A DNA stretch of 64,000 nt from VMCP01 sp964415065 (GTDB lineage: Bacteria; Bacteroidota; Bacteroidia; NS11-12g; UBA955). The translations under genes and the position numbers were made by a program. Location: assembly GCA_964415065.1 (NCBI GenBank), contig CAYPYX010000001.1:1-64000 (forward strand), read 5' to 3'. The notes below the pieces were generated by a model. It was not told the DNA's origin. It saw nothing but the letters and a program-made list of their open reading frames with translations, and made no database searches. Of the stretch, positions 19,131-29,322 are shown piece after piece (position 1 is the first letter of the stretch; each line of letters starts with the position of its first letter).

Positions 19131-21239
19131 TCAACTTCTGTATCCGTTTGTAAGCATAGTTTTATTGACAAAATTACCAGCCGTAGTACTGACTTCCAAT
19201 AAATAAAGCCCTGGAACTTGAACAGGAAATTCAAATCGTCTTTTCTTAGTTGCATTTTGTTCATTTTTGACTTCATAAATCAGTCGATGATTCATATCGT
19301 ACCATTTGATTCCAAGAATTTGAGTATTTGATTCAATATCGATATAATTTGTCGCTGGATTTGGATAGGTTTCAATAACTACCTGTTGATTACCAAAAAT
19401 ATTTCTTCTTGGGTCTACTTTTATTGGATTGAATTGAGAATCTATAACTTCATCGCATTTTCCATATTGAGCATATTTAATCAAAATGTTCATCCATTGA
19501 TTCTTTAAAAGGTCCACATTTTCTTTGATACCTGTTGGTTTTAAATGTGAATTGCCAACACCTGAATGATCGGTGATATACACATATTCACCACCAGTCA
19601 TGCTTGCCATATACTTCATTAAAAATTCTGTAGATGTATTGATTCCACTGGCAGTTATTGGTATGATTCTGATACCTTTAGCAGATGCTGCTTGAATTAA
19701 TTCTCTAATTTCTTTTGCTTTTTCTGCGTGAGGAGGTGCATCTAATACTAAAAACAGGATTTTAGCAATGGAACCTTCAGACCATTTTAATTCATGAATA
19801 GCTGTACTCAAACCCGCATCTACGGCTTCAGGGAAATCACCTCCACCGCCAGCACTCTGCTCAGAAATAAATCCCAAAATATCATCCACTCGATCTGTAA
19901 AATCTGAAGATTTGCTCACATATGCATCACCGATATCACGATAAAAAACACTTGAAATTCGTATTTTGGAACAGGGGAGTGATTTCTGAGCATTCTGAGC
20001 GAAATAACTCAATTCTTTTTGAAGGTAGCGAATTTCATCGCCCATACTTCCCGTTGCATCCATCACAAAACAAACGTCCACTTCATTGAAAGTTGGAGCA
20101 TTCAAATTTAATCGGAATTCTTCGATGGAATTATTTCCAGTAGATACTTTACCCAAAGAATTCCAACGTTCACCCGACAGCACAAAAAGATTGTATTTCT
20201 CTGATTTTTCAAAAGCTCTGCTGCTAAATGGATTTGCCCACAATTCGGCCAAACCGTTATTATCCGTTACACTTGTCCAAATAACGGAGTCTCTGTTATT
20301 TCTCAATTGTAGTCGTTGCAACGGAATTCCAATGCCTTCCTCATTGGTTAACTTAACCGAAATCCGCTTGTCAAGTAAATTAAATCCCCATTGATTCTGG
20401 ATACTACGAATGGAAGGATCTTCATGAGTTTTTTGAAATTTTGTCCAATTTTCTAAATCCGACCATCGACCCGCAGTAATAATTCCTGCTTTTATAGATT
20501 CATCTTCAGGACTTGCTGTTTTTACTTTAGTAACATCTTCTGAACGGGTTGATGGTGTTAATCTTGCAATGGATTCTTTATGTTCTACTTTCTTATCTCC
20601 GCTAGTACCAATTACTTTCAGCCCATCAATCACCACAGGTGTAGCGCCTACGACTAATGCATCATCGCTTCTTTCGCCCATTTCGAGGGAAGGAGGTACG
20701 TCAGGAGCAAGTTCCGAAGTGCTCACGTCCCTTGAATCACCAATTGTCCAAGCAGCTGAAATTTCATCGGATGCAACTGATGACTTTGATTTGGAAATTC
20801 CATCGTGAAGTATTCGGGGAGTCATACCATGGGGTCTTTTTTCCAGCGTTTTTGGCCTCGAGTCTTTTGTTTTTGTATGATACACTTTCCCAACTTTATC
20901 GCAATTAATATTGCCATTTACTAGGGTATTCTGAATGAAAAAAGTATTGTCAAAATGATATACCTCATCTGCTTTCAATGAATAAATAGGTAAAGTTGTG
21001 AATTTTTGATTTTGGATCAAATGATCTTTGCTGATGAAAGATAGGCGATACTGTCCGCTCTGAATTCCCCCGAAACGAGTATTTCCATAGAAATCGACCT
21101 CAGTAGAATCAATTTTTTTCGACTTTATATGCTGAAAATAAATTTTTCTGGGACCAGGTGAATGACTAGCCTCAACCTGCGTTCCAACGAGCAAACCGGT
21201 AAAACCGATAATCATTTTGTATAAATTTTTCCGTTTCAT
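19131..21239 (-). CDS. secreted von Willebrand factor A domain protein with T9SS C-terminal sorting domain
   Basis: 702 aa. Signal peptide up to about GTQVEA. A region of low similarity follows (about 30-260), then a beta domain (SVKLTNEEGIGIPLQRL). The vWA domain begins at EVDVCFVMDATGSMGDEI (near residue 390), whose D-x-T-G-S forms the metal-ion adhesion site. The C-terminal segment (IETYPNPATNYIDIES onward, from about residue 623) is a type A T9SS sorting domain, so the protein is exported through the outer membrane and probably attached to the surface. Ligand unknown. It is followed on the same strand by the esterase, but separated by 126 bp with palindromes. Confidence 0.9.
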   Translation of the reverse strand: MKRKNLYKMIIGFTGLLVGTQVEASHSPGPRKIYFQHIKSKKIDSTEVDFYGNTRFGGIQSGQYRLSFISKDHLIQNQKFTTLPIYSLKADEVYHFDNTFFIQNTLVNGNINCDKVGKVYHTKTKDSRPKTLEKRPHGMTPRILHDGISKSKSSVASDEISAAWTIGDSRDVSTSELAPDVPPSLEMGERSDDALVVGATPVVIDGLKVIGTSGDKKVEHKESIARLTPSTRSEDVTKVKTASPEDESIKAGIITAGRWSDLENWTKFQKTHEDPSIRSIQNQWGFNLLDKRISVKLTNEEGIGIPLQRLQLRNNRDSVIWTSVTDNNGLAELWANPFSSRAFEKSEKYNLFVLSGERWNSLGKVSTGNNSIEEFRLNLNAPTFNEVDVCFVMDATGSMGDEIRYLQKELSYFAQNAQKSLPCSKIRISSVFYRDIGDAYVSKSSDFTDRVDDILGFISEQSAGGGGDFPEAVDAGLSTAIHELKWSEGSIAKILFLVLDAPPHAEKAKEIRELIQAASAKGIRIIPITASGINTSTEFLMKYMASMTGGEYVYITDHSGVGNSHLKPTGIKENVDLLKNQWMNILIKYAQYGKCDEVIDSQFNPIKVDPRRNIFGNQQVVIETYPNPATNYIDIESNTQILGIKWYDMNHRLIYEVKNEQNATKKRRFEFPVQVPGLYLLEVSTTAGNFVNKTMLTNGYRS

Positions 21240-21277
21240 GGTTTCTTAATACTAAACAGACACAAAAGGTAAATGAT

Positions 21278-21285
21278 TATCTTTG
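21278..21285 (+). promoter_or_regulatory. -7 box TATCTTTG of maeB
   Basis: Matches TAnnTTTG, 7 bases before the malic enzyme ATG. Confidence 0.6.
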
Positions 21286-21292
21286 CGGTCTT

Positions 21293-23563
21293 ATGTCAAA
21301 CAAGAATAAGAAGTATTTTGATGCCCTTTCTTACCATTCAGAAGGTAGACCCGGAAAGATAGAAGTGATCTCTACCAAGCCTACTCGTACCCAATTTGAT
21401 TTGGCATTGGCATATTCTCCAGGTGTTGCTGAACCCTGTTTGAAAATAGCGGAAAACCCAGAAGATGTTTATAAATATACTGCAAAAGGTAATTTAGTTG
21501 CCGTGATTAGTAACGGTACTGCAGTTTTGGGTTTGGGAGATATTGGTCCAGAAGCCTCAAAGCCAGTAATGGAAGGAAAGGGTGTACTTTTTAAGTTATT
21601 TGCTGATATTGATGTGTTCGACATTGAGTTGAATTGCAAAGGAGTAGAAGAGTTTATCCAAACCGTAAAAGCCATGGAACCCACTTTTGGGGGGATTAAT
21701 TTGGAGGACATTAAAGCTCCTGAGAGTTTTGAAATTGAAGAACGATTAAAAGCAGAATTAAATATACCCATCATGCACGATGATCAACACGGTACTGCAA
21801 TAATTTCAGGTGCCGGTTTGATAAATGCTTTACAAATTGTAGGTAAAGACATTGATAAAGTTAAGTTGGTGGTAAATGGAGCAGGAGCATCAGCTATTGC
21901 TTGTACCAAGCTGTTTGTAAGCTTAGGTGTGGATAAATCCAATATTGTAATGCTGGATTCTAAAGGGGTAATTCACCATAAAAGAGAAGATTTAGACAAA
22001 TATAAAAGTCAATTCGCCACTCAACGTGAATTAAATACTTTAGAAGAAGCTCTGGTGGGTGCTGATGTTTTTGTAGGATTAAGTAAAGGTAATATCCTTA
22101 CACCAGAAATGATTCTTTCTATGGCAAACGATCCAATTGTATTTGCTATGGCGAATCCTACTCCTGAGATCGATTATAATTTGGCTATACAAACACGGCC
22201 AGATATTATTATGGCAACTGGAAGAAGTGATTATCCAAATCAAGTAAATAATGTTTTGGGATTCCCCTTTATTTTCAGAGGAGCATTAGATGTGCGCTCT
22301 ACAGCCATTAATGAAGAAATGAAATTAGCTGCTGTTCGGGCAATTGCTGCATTGGCTCATGAGCCCGTTCCTGAAGTAGTAATGATGGCTTACAATGAGT
22401 CTAATTTGAGTTTTGGAAAGAATTATATTATTCCAAAGCCCATAGATCCGAGATTGATTACTACAGTTGCTCCAGCAGTAGCAAAAGCTGCTATGGACTC
22501 AGGTGTAGCTCGAATGCCCATTACAGATTGGGAAGAATACAAAGAAAGTTTGAGAATACGTTTAGGAATTGATAATGATTTTGTCAATCGTTTGATGACA
22601 AGAGCAAAAACATCCCCTAAAAAAGTAGTATTTGCCGAAGCGGATAATGTAAAAATATTACGTGCTGCTCAAGGTTGTTTGAATGAAAAAATTGCCGAAC
22701 CTATTTTATTGGGTAATGAAGAAACCATCCGCGGAATCATGGCAGAAAACAGCATTGAGCTGCCTAATGTAACCATAATCGACCCTCGCAAAGATCAAGT
22801 TAAACAAGAAGAATATGGTAAACTTCTTTTTGAAAAAAGAGGCCGTAAAGGATTAACTCAATACGAAGCTAAATATCAAATGGCAAACCGAAATTATTTT
22901 GGTTCCATGATGGTTATGAGTGGCGAAGCAGATGTTTTTATTTCGGGTTTAACTCGAAATTACCCATTAGCATTAAAGCCAGCTTTGGAGTGTATAGGTA
23001 CGTCTCAGAAATCCTCTCGAATTTCGGGAATGCATATCATGATGACGAAATACGGACCGAAATTCTTTTCAGACACTACCGTAAACGTGCAATTAAACGA
23101 AGAGGAAATGTATTGTTTAGTGAAAGATGTTCATGATAAGGTGAAATCGTTCCAAATTGAACCTCGTATTGCCTTGATTTCATATTCAAACTTTGGCTCA
23201 AATCAAGATCAAAAGACACCTACTATGATGTCGAGAGTAGTAAAACGTCTACATGAAAATGATCCTGAAATCATAGTAGACGGTGAAATGCAACCCGTTT
23301 TTGCAATCGACGGTGAACAAAGGATGAATTTTTATCCCTTCAATAAGTTAGGTGTAAAAGCTGCAAATACATTCATTTTTTCAAATTTGGAAAGTGCAAA
23401 CGCTACTTATCAAATCTTGAGAACTATGGGTAATGTGGAAGCTATCGGACCTGTATTGTTAGGATTTAAGAAGACCGTGCATATTCTACATCATAGTTCA
23501 ACTGTGAGAGAAATTATGAACATGGTGGCTTTAGGCGTGGTAGAAGCTCAAGATAAAGAATAA
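21293..23563 (+). CDS. maeB: NADP-dependent malic enzyme with C-terminal phosphotransacetylase-like domain
   Basis: Oxidative decarboxylation of malate to pyruvate, linking the TCA cycle to anabolic NADPH. 756 aa. The malic enzyme part spans about residues 1-420 (ALAYSPGVAEPCLKIAENP, GDIGPEASKPVMEGKGVLFK, NLEDIKAPESFEIEERL, nucleotide-binding VNGAGASAIACTKLF). A phosphotransacetylase-like domain fills about 430-756 (KVVFAEADNVKILRAAQ, ending LHHSSTVREIMNMVALGV). In related MaeB proteins that domain is regulatory (acetyl-CoA sensing) rather than catalytic. The gene has its own promoter, and the GNAT gene follows 26 bp later. Confidence 0.96.
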   Translation: MSNKNKKYFDALSYHSEGRPGKIEVISTKPTRTQFDLALAYSPGVAEPCLKIAENPEDVYKYTAKGNLVAVISNGTAVLGLGDIGPEASKPVMEGKGVLFKLFADIDVFDIELNCKGVEEFIQTVKAMEPTFGGINLEDIKAPESFEIEERLKAELNIPIMHDDQHGTAIISGAGLINALQIVGKDIDKVKLVVNGAGASAIACTKLFVSLGVDKSNIVMLDSKGVIHHKREDLDKYKSQFATQRELNTLEEALVGADVFVGLSKGNILTPEMILSMANDPIVFAMANPTPEIDYNLAIQTRPDIIMATGRSDYPNQVNNVLGFPFIFRGALDVRSTAINEEMKLAAVRAIAALAHEPVPEVVMMAYNESNLSFGKNYIIPKPIDPRLITTVAPAVAKAAMDSGVARMPITDWEEYKESLRIRLGIDNDFVNRLMTRAKTSPKKVVFAEADNVKILRAAQGCLNEKIAEPILLGNEETIRGIMAENSIELPNVTIIDPRKDQVKQEEYGKLLFEKRGRKGLTQYEAKYQMANRNYFGSMMVMSGEADVFISGLTRNYPLALKPALECIGTSQKSSRISGMHIMMTKYGPKFFSDTTVNVQLNEEEMYCLVKDVHDKVKSFQIEPRIALISYSNFGSNQDQKTPTMMSRVVKRLHENDPEIIVDGEMQPVFAIDGEQRMNFYPFNKLGVKAANTFIFSNLESANATYQILRTMGNVEAIGPVLLGFKKTVHILHHSSTVREIMNMVALGVVEAQDKE

Positions 23564-23589
23564 ATCATATCGTTTTAAACTTTAAAAAG

Positions 23590-24051
23590 ATGCAATTCCA
23601 ACGGATTGAGTTTGATTCCAAACAGTATTATCAAATGCTTGCACTCAGATACGATGTGTTGCGTGAGCCTTTGGGATTGCATTTTTCTACTAAAGATCTT
23701 GAACCCGATCAAAATTCTATGCATTTTGTGGGGATTGAAAATAATCAGGTCCTAGCTTGTTTAGTTTTATCGAATAAAAGCGATAAAGACAATAATGATT
23801 ATAATCCAAAGGGCAATTTGATTTATAAAATGCGACAAGTTGCAGTTCAAAGTAATTTGCAGGGTATAGGTATAGGGAAAAAGTTAGTACAATTTGTTGA
23901 GCAAGAAGCGAAGAAATTAGGAATTACTCATTTTGAATTGAATGCTCGTAAATCAGCCGTTCCTTTTTATTTATCCATGAATTATGCCCTTGAAGGTGAA
24001 GAGTTCGAAGAAGTGGGAATTCCCCACTTTAGAATGAAAAAACTATTATAA
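23590..24051 (+). CDS. GNAT family N-acetyltransferase
   Basis: 153 aa, single GNAT domain. Motif A for acetyl-CoA binding is visible as RQVAVQSNLQGIGIGKKLV, and the C-terminal segment FELNARKSAVPFYLSMNY fits motif B. Closest in style to the ElaA/YjcF group, whose substrates are mostly unknown. It lies 26 bp after maeB with no clear promoter box of its own, so it may be co-transcribed with it. Confidence 0.88.
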   Translation: MQFQRIEFDSKQYYQMLALRYDVLREPLGLHFSTKDLEPDQNSMHFVGIENNQVLACLVLSNKSDKDNNDYNPKGNLIYKMRQVAVQSNLQGIGIGKKLVQFVEQEAKKLGITHFELNARKSAVPFYLSMNYALEGEEFEEVGIPHFRMKKLL

Positions 24052-24116
24052 TCAGCAATTCATCCGATTTATTCTTCTTTTTCGCGATTTCATGCCTATG
24101 GTTCGCGTTGAAACCT

Positions 24117-24124
24117 TATTTTTG
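24117..24124 (+). promoter_or_regulatory. -7 box TATTTTTG of rseP
   Basis: Matches TAnnTTTG, 9 bases before ATG 24134, which supports that start over the upstream ATG at 24092. Confidence 0.55.
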
Positions 24125-24133
24125 CGTTTTCAC

Positions 24134-25477
24134 ATGAATACCATAATTACTCTACTTCAATTTTTCGCCGCGTTAGCTATTTTGGTTACGCTTCATGAAT
24201 TAGGTCATTTCTTAGCAGCAAGAGCATTCGGAATTAAAGTCGAAAAGTTTTATTTATTCTTTGATGCTTTTGGTGTTAAATTATTTAAGTTCAAAAAGGG
24301 AGATACCGAATATGGAATCGGGTGGTTACCATTGGGAGGGTATGTGAAAATTGCTGGAATGGTAGATGAGAGTTTAGATACCAACCAACTAAAAAGCGAA
24401 CCTCAACCTTGGGAATTTCGATCTAAACCGGCTTGGCAACGATTAATCGTTATGGTTGGAGGAGTATTTGTTAATTTAGTATTGGGGATTTTCGTAATCT
24501 CCGGATTAATTTTCTCTCAAGGTGAAACGTATATACCTAATTCAACGGTAAATGAAATGGGTGGGGTATATGCTTCTCCAGATGCACGCAAAATTGGATT
24601 CGTTACCGGCGATAAAATTATTGCATTAAATGGTAAGCCTGTAGAAAATTTATTGGCTGAATTTGGAGATCCTGCTTTTTTAACTCAATCAAAAAAAGAA
24701 ATAAAAATCAACCGCAACGGAAAAGATACAACTATTTTACTTCCTGAAAATATGGAAGACAAAATCAGTATGAATAGCGAGTTGCCTTTCATTTCACCTC
24801 GATATGCATTTTCTATTGGAAAGATTGTTGGAGGTAGTCCAGCAGATAAAGCAGGAATTAAAGCAGGTGATAAAATTACAATGATTGATTCGCAATCTGT
24901 TGCTTCGTTTTTTGAGTTTAAAGAAATGTTGACAGCAAGAGCAGGAAAAAAATCCAAAATGATATTAACGGATTCTTCCAACGTATCTCGTGAAACAACT
25001 GTTGAAATCAGTGAAGATGGAACCATAGGTTTTCAACCCAGTATTGGAGGATTTGAAGGAAAAGAAAAGAAAGTAACTTATGGATTAGTTGAATCAATTA
25101 CTCAAGGTAGCACCAAAAGTTTTGGAATGATTTCTGCGAATTTGGCAGGATTAAAAAAAGTGGTATCGGGTAAAGTGAATGCTAAAAGTTCGTTAGCTGG
25201 TCCAATCGGAATAGCTCAAATGTATGGCCCACGCTGGGATTGGATTAATTTTTGGACTTTAACAGCCACTTTGAGTTTAGCTCTAGCTCTGATGAATATT
25301 CTTCCTATTCCGGCTCTAGATGGTGGTCACGTAATGTTTTTATTATATGAGATCATTGCGCGTCGTCCAGTAAACGAAAAAGTATTGTATATCGGTCAAT
25401 TGATCGGTATGGCAATTTTGTTAAGTTTATTTGTTTTCATATTCTGGGTAGATATTTCTCGGTTACTAGGTTTCTAA
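24134..25477 (+). CDS. rseP: RIP metalloprotease RseP (site-2 protease)
   Basis: Intramembrane zinc protease that cleaves membrane-bound regulators such as anti-sigma factors. An in-frame ATG exists at 24092, but a promoter box lies between it and ATG 24134 (MNTIITLLQFFAAL), so the shorter 447-aa form is chosen. The zinc motif HELGH is at about residues 20-24 in the first membrane helix. A PDZ region follows (GGSPADKAGIKAGDKI), and the second active-site motif NILPIPALDGGHV is at about residue 388 with the expected Asp ligand. Target unknown here. Confidence 0.94.
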   Translation: MNTIITLLQFFAALAILVTLHELGHFLAARAFGIKVEKFYLFFDAFGVKLFKFKKGDTEYGIGWLPLGGYVKIAGMVDESLDTNQLKSEPQPWEFRSKPAWQRLIVMVGGVFVNLVLGIFVISGLIFSQGETYIPNSTVNEMGGVYASPDARKIGFVTGDKIIALNGKPVENLLAEFGDPAFLTQSKKEIKINRNGKDTTILLPENMEDKISMNSELPFISPRYAFSIGKIVGGSPADKAGIKAGDKITMIDSQSVASFFEFKEMLTARAGKKSKMILTDSSNVSRETTVEISEDGTIGFQPSIGGFEGKEKKVTYGLVESITQGSTKSFGMISANLAGLKKVVSGKVNAKSSLAGPIGIAQMYGPRWDWINFWTLTATLSLALALMNILPIPALDGGHVMFLLYEIIARRPVNEKVLYIGQLIGMAILLSLFVFIFWVDISRLLGF

Positions 25478-25579
25478 AGGAAACAAAAAGAGCGTTATTC
25501 AAATTGCTGCAAGTAATATCCGTAATAATTCATTTGTCATTTCATTCATTCAATCACGAAAAACATCGAAAAGTTCTAA

Positions 25580-26089
25580 ATGATGAATCCTTTTGATTTT
25601 TTTGGAATACCGGAGTCTATTGTTCCAGATCAAAAACTTATAAGGCAAAAATATTTATCCATCCAAATGGGTGAACATCCTGATTTTGGTTCGGATGGAC
25701 AATTATCGGAAAAAGCCAATGAATATTATTCGATATTGAAGTCTGATGTATTGAGGGTAAAGTGCATTCTTCAAATTATTGGCACGGTGAATGTAAATGA
25801 AAATGTTTTAAAACCTGATTTTCTAATGGATATGATGGAACTTGCTGATGATATTGAAATAGGTTTATCTGGAAATGAGGATCTATTGAAATCTTCAACT
25901 GATCGAATTAATCATCAGATGCAGATTCTACAGCAGGAGTTGGGTGAAATGGACCAATTGACAAAGAACCACAAATGGTTAATTAAAAACTATCCGGTCG
26001 AACTAGTAGAAAGATTAAACTCTTGGTTTCAGCAATACAAATATTTGAACCGTTTAGAGAAAAATGCTCAAGGCATTCAAGAAATCTAA
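25580..26089 (+). CDS. hscB: Fe-S assembly co-chaperone, HscB-like J-domain protein
   Basis: 169 aa. The N-terminal J domain begins NPFDFFGIPESI and has the HPD tripeptide (MGEHPDFG), which stimulates Hsp70-type ATPases. The C-terminal half (MDMMELADDIEIGLSGNEDLL) matches the HscB-type helical domain that binds the IscU scaffold. No hscA or isc genes are next to it; neighbours are rseP and a phosphoribosyltransferase. Two adjacent ATG codons (25580 and 25583) cannot be separated. The HscB call rests on the whole pattern, not only the HPD. Confidence 0.85.
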   Translation: MMNPFDFFGIPESIVPDQKLIRQKYLSIQMGEHPDFGSDGQLSEKANEYYSILKSDVLRVKCILQIIGTVNVNENVLKPDFLMDMMELADDIEIGLSGNEDLLKSSTDRINHQMQILQQELGEMDQLTKNHKWLIKNYPVELVERLNSWFQQYKYLNRLEKNAQGIQEI

Positions 26090-26116
26090 AACGAAAATAG
26101 CTAAATTCGAATCAAA

Positions 26117-26614
26117 ATGGACAAGAAAAGAACGATTGCTGAACACAATGAAATTCAATTGATAATTCGTAGATTGGCTCATCAAATAGCTGAAAATCAT
26201 ATCGATTCAGATAAAATTAAGTTGATTGGCTTAAATCAAAGAGGGAAGTTCGTTGCTGATTCACTGTATTTAGAATTATCGAGTATTATTCCTAATAGCT
26301 TGTTTCCCGTCGATCAAATCGCAGTAGAAAACTTTCAAATTAACCATGAATTGAAACTATCTCAAAACGAAAAAGAAGCAGTAGTAATTTTAGTAGATGA
26401 TGTATTAAATTCAGGTAAAACAGCATTTGTGGCGTGTTCTAGGATTTTTGAACAAGGAGTTGCAGGACTAGAAACAGTATTTTTAGCGGAAAGATCCCAT
26501 AGAGTATTTCCCATTTTGGCAAACTATGTTGGAATCACAGTAGCAACTACATTACAAGACCATGTTTATTTTGATAATACATCTAAAGACAACTTGGAAT
26601 TGTATTTAATGTAA
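26117..26614 (+). CDS. phosphoribosyltransferase family protein (PyrR-like)
   Basis: 165 aa type I PRTase fold. The PRPP-binding signature is VVILVDDVLNSGKTA (about residues 91-105), with KLIGLNQRGKFVADSL as the pyrophosphate-loop region. Length and layout resemble PyrR or a purine PRTase. PyrR proteins bind pyr mRNA or act as uracil PRTases, and a dihydroorotase gene lies about 3.3 kb downstream, but this is not evidence for a shared role. It lies 27 bp after hscB, probably in the same transcript. Confidence 0.85.
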   Translation: MDKKRTIAEHNEIQLIIRRLAHQIAENHIDSDKIKLIGLNQRGKFVADSLYLELSSIIPNSLFPVDQIAVENFQINHELKLSQNEKEAVVILVDDVLNSGKTAFVACSRIFEQGVAGLETVFLAERSHRVFPILANYVGITVATTLQDHVYFDNTSKDNLELYLM

Positions 26615-26653
26615 TAAAAAAGTCAACATGTTTTTTTTTGACTGAACAGAGTT

Positions 26654-26661
26654 TAACTTTG
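26654..26661 (+). promoter_or_regulatory. -7 box TAACTTTG before the CHU_C surface-protein gene
   Basis: Matches TAnnTTTG. The in-frame ATT at 26666 is 4 bases after it, the same spacing as in rpe and recF. Confidence 0.5.
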
Positions 26662-26665
26662 TGTT

Positions 26666-29179
26666 ATTCAGTTCAGTAGTTTTACATATCGCTTTTTAAT
26701 TCTTTCCATTGCTTTTTGGCTCCACGGGGCTACAAATCTCGTATTTTCTACCCATATAGTTGGTGGAGAAATGACCTATTTGTATTTAGGCAATAACCAA
26801 TATAAACTTCGTTTAGATGTTTATATGGACTGTATTAATGGAAGCGCCGACGCCATTTCCAGTGATGCTCAGGCATACATTTCTGTGTTTAATGGGAGTA
26901 ATCAGCGAATATTAAATGGATATCCCGTTTTGGTGAATCGAAAAGGACCTGAGCGAGTTGAAAAAACAAATTATAATTGCATTATCGTAAAACCGAATGC
27001 CTGCGTAGATCATTATTATTATGAAGTAACAGTTACTTTACCACCAACTACAGGTGGATATTATGTTTCTTTTCAGAGATGCTGTAGAAATGGAACCATT
27101 ACGAATATAATAAACCCGGGTGGAACAGGAGCTAATTATTGGGTGTTTATTCCTGATTCTCGTGTAGTTGGAAAAGCCAATAGCAGCGCCGTTTTTAAGC
27201 AATTACCGCCGAATTTTCTTTGTACTAATACCGCGTTAAGATTCGATCATAGTGCAGTGGATCCAGATGGCGACAGTCTGGTTTATACGCTTACAACTCC
27301 ATTTACTGCTGCAAATACTGTAGACCCAAGACCAGATAACAAAGGGAATGGAATCATTGAATCTCCACCTTTCACTCAAATTCAATGGAAGAATTTCTAT
27401 AGCGAACAGTTACCTATTGACGGAAATCCATTTATGAAAATAGATACATTTACGGGTTTTCTGACATTAACTCCAACTAAAGTTGGACAATTTGTAGTAG
27501 GTATTTCAGTGAAGGAATACCGTAAAGGTGTATTGGTTTCTGAAGTTATTCGCGATTATCAATTTAATGTTCAAGCTTGTAAAGTGGATGTGGTTGCTAG
27601 TTTTTTTGCTCCCAAGTTCATTTGTGGTTATACTTTCCAATTTCAAAATTTAAGCTCAGGTGCACAACGATATCATTGGGATTTTGGGGTAGATAGCGTA
27701 AATAATGACACATCGAATTCAATTCGTCCCACTTTTACCTATCCCAAAGAAGGAACTTATAAGGTAAAATTATACGCATTTAAAACTACATGTACCGATA
27801 GTTTTGAATTAACAGTGAACGTAGTAAAACCCATTGTACCTCAATTACCGAAAGATACTGTTTTATGTCCAGGTGCAACTCTTAAACTTAAATCCAATAT
27901 ATCAGGAACTCAATATCTTTGGAATGGTTCACCCGGATTGGATTCCTTTGTTGTAAAATCACCTGGTACCTATATATTGGGTGTTGCTCAACAAACCTGC
28001 TTTTGGTACGATACGATTAATATCGGGTTAGATCAGTCTAAAGTAGAGGCATTAGGCGACACTATTTATTGCACGTATGATGTGTTTTCAAAAAAATTGA
28101 GTTCAAAAGCTCCATATGCTAAATCATTTAAATGGAACAATGGAAAGACGGATTCAGTAATTTTTGTTTCAAATCCGGGAAAATATACCGTGCAATCCAT
28201 TTCACAGTTTAACTGCTTAACTGAAGATACTGTTAGAATTTTGCAGTTTCCAGAAATAAACGTTTACATTAATGATACCGTTGTTTGTCCTTCACCAAGT
28301 ATTACATTAAAAGCCAACACGGATAGACCATTATCGGTTTTTTATTGGGATAATTTGAACAATACCAATTCATCTACATATAAGGTAACTGGTCCAGGTA
28401 AGTATACAGTTAGAGTAGTAGAAGGATATTGTATTGCACAAGATACTTGTGTTTTAACATTTCATCCGTTGGTTTTGGACTTAGGTACGGATAAAAAATT
28501 CTGCAATCGAATAGATACCGTATTTACTTCTCCCAGAAATGATTTTAGATTGGTAAAATGGAATAAGACCACAGTATCCAATTCCTACCGTGCTCAGAAT
28601 ATGGGGAAATTATATATTGATGTAATCAATTCCAATGGCTGCCCAGAATCCGATTCTATTAATTTAAGTTTGTTTCCATTGCCCAGTCTGAATTTAGGAA
28701 ATGATACCATTTTGTGTTTGTCGGAAAAGCCAGAATTAGATGCAGGTCCGGGAATGCGTGAATATTTATGGAATAATGGAAGCAAAAAGCAAAAAATTAT
28801 AGCTTACGACAGTGGATTGTATATTGTTGAAGTAACCGATTTTGAAGGTTGTAAAAGTCGAGATTCTATATGGATCAATAAAAAGAAGGATTTATTCCCT
28901 TCTGATATTTATATGCCGAACGCATTTACTCCCAATGGCGATGATTTAAACGATTTATTTCCAAACGTGAAATACGAAGTCAAAGGGGCTTATTATGATT
29001 TGAAATTGTTCAATAGATGGGGTGAGAAAATATTGGAAACAAACTCACCAGAAGGAAATTGGGATGGATTGATTTACGGAAAACCAGCTCCGGAAGGCGT
29101 GTATGTATTCAAATTGAGCTGGGTGGGATGCGATAATTATATTCGCACGCTGTACGGAGATTTTACACTGATTCGTTAN
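26666..29179 (+). CDS. large secreted gliding-type protein with PKD domain and CHU_C (type B) T9SS sorting domain; non-ATG start
   Basis: Cell-surface protein exported by the type IX system. The first ATG (26771) lies inside the conserved segment THIVGGEM-TYLYLGNNQY, so it is internal. The open frame continues back to a stop at 26654-26656 and encodes a convincing signal peptide (FRFLILSIAFW-like residues, FLILSIAFWLHGATNLVFS) but has no ATG, GTG, TTG or CTG. ATT at 26666 is the best candidate, 837 aa. A PKD domain sits at about residues 305-390 (RYHWDFGVDS, FTYPKEGTYKVKLYA). Ig-like repeats follow, then a CHU_C domain (MPNAFTPNGDDLNDLF) near the end. The last codons read FTLIR then TA+N, so the stop falls on the first N of the assembly gap. 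Confidence 0.85.
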
Positions 29180-29278
29180 NNNNNNNNNNNNNNNNNNNNN
29201 NNNNNNNNNNNNNNNNNNNNNNNNNNNNNNNNNNNNNNNNNNNNNNNNNNNNNNNNNNNNNNNNNNNNNNNNNNNNNN
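29179..29278. other. assembly gap (100 N)
   Basis: A 100-base N run, the conventional length for a gap of unknown size. It begins at the third base of the CHU_C stop codon. What lies in it cannot be told; 44 bases of ordinary sequence separate it from the GxxExxY gene end. Confidence 0.95.
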
Positions 29279-29322
29279 GAATACCACCTTTTTTATACAG
29301 TAAATCTGGTTAAGATTTAATT

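Noticed and set aside
26117..26614. Naming the phosphoribosyltransferase pyrR
   Set aside because: Only the general PRPP motif is clear; no pyr operon context and no recognisable PyrR binding loop near pyrC.
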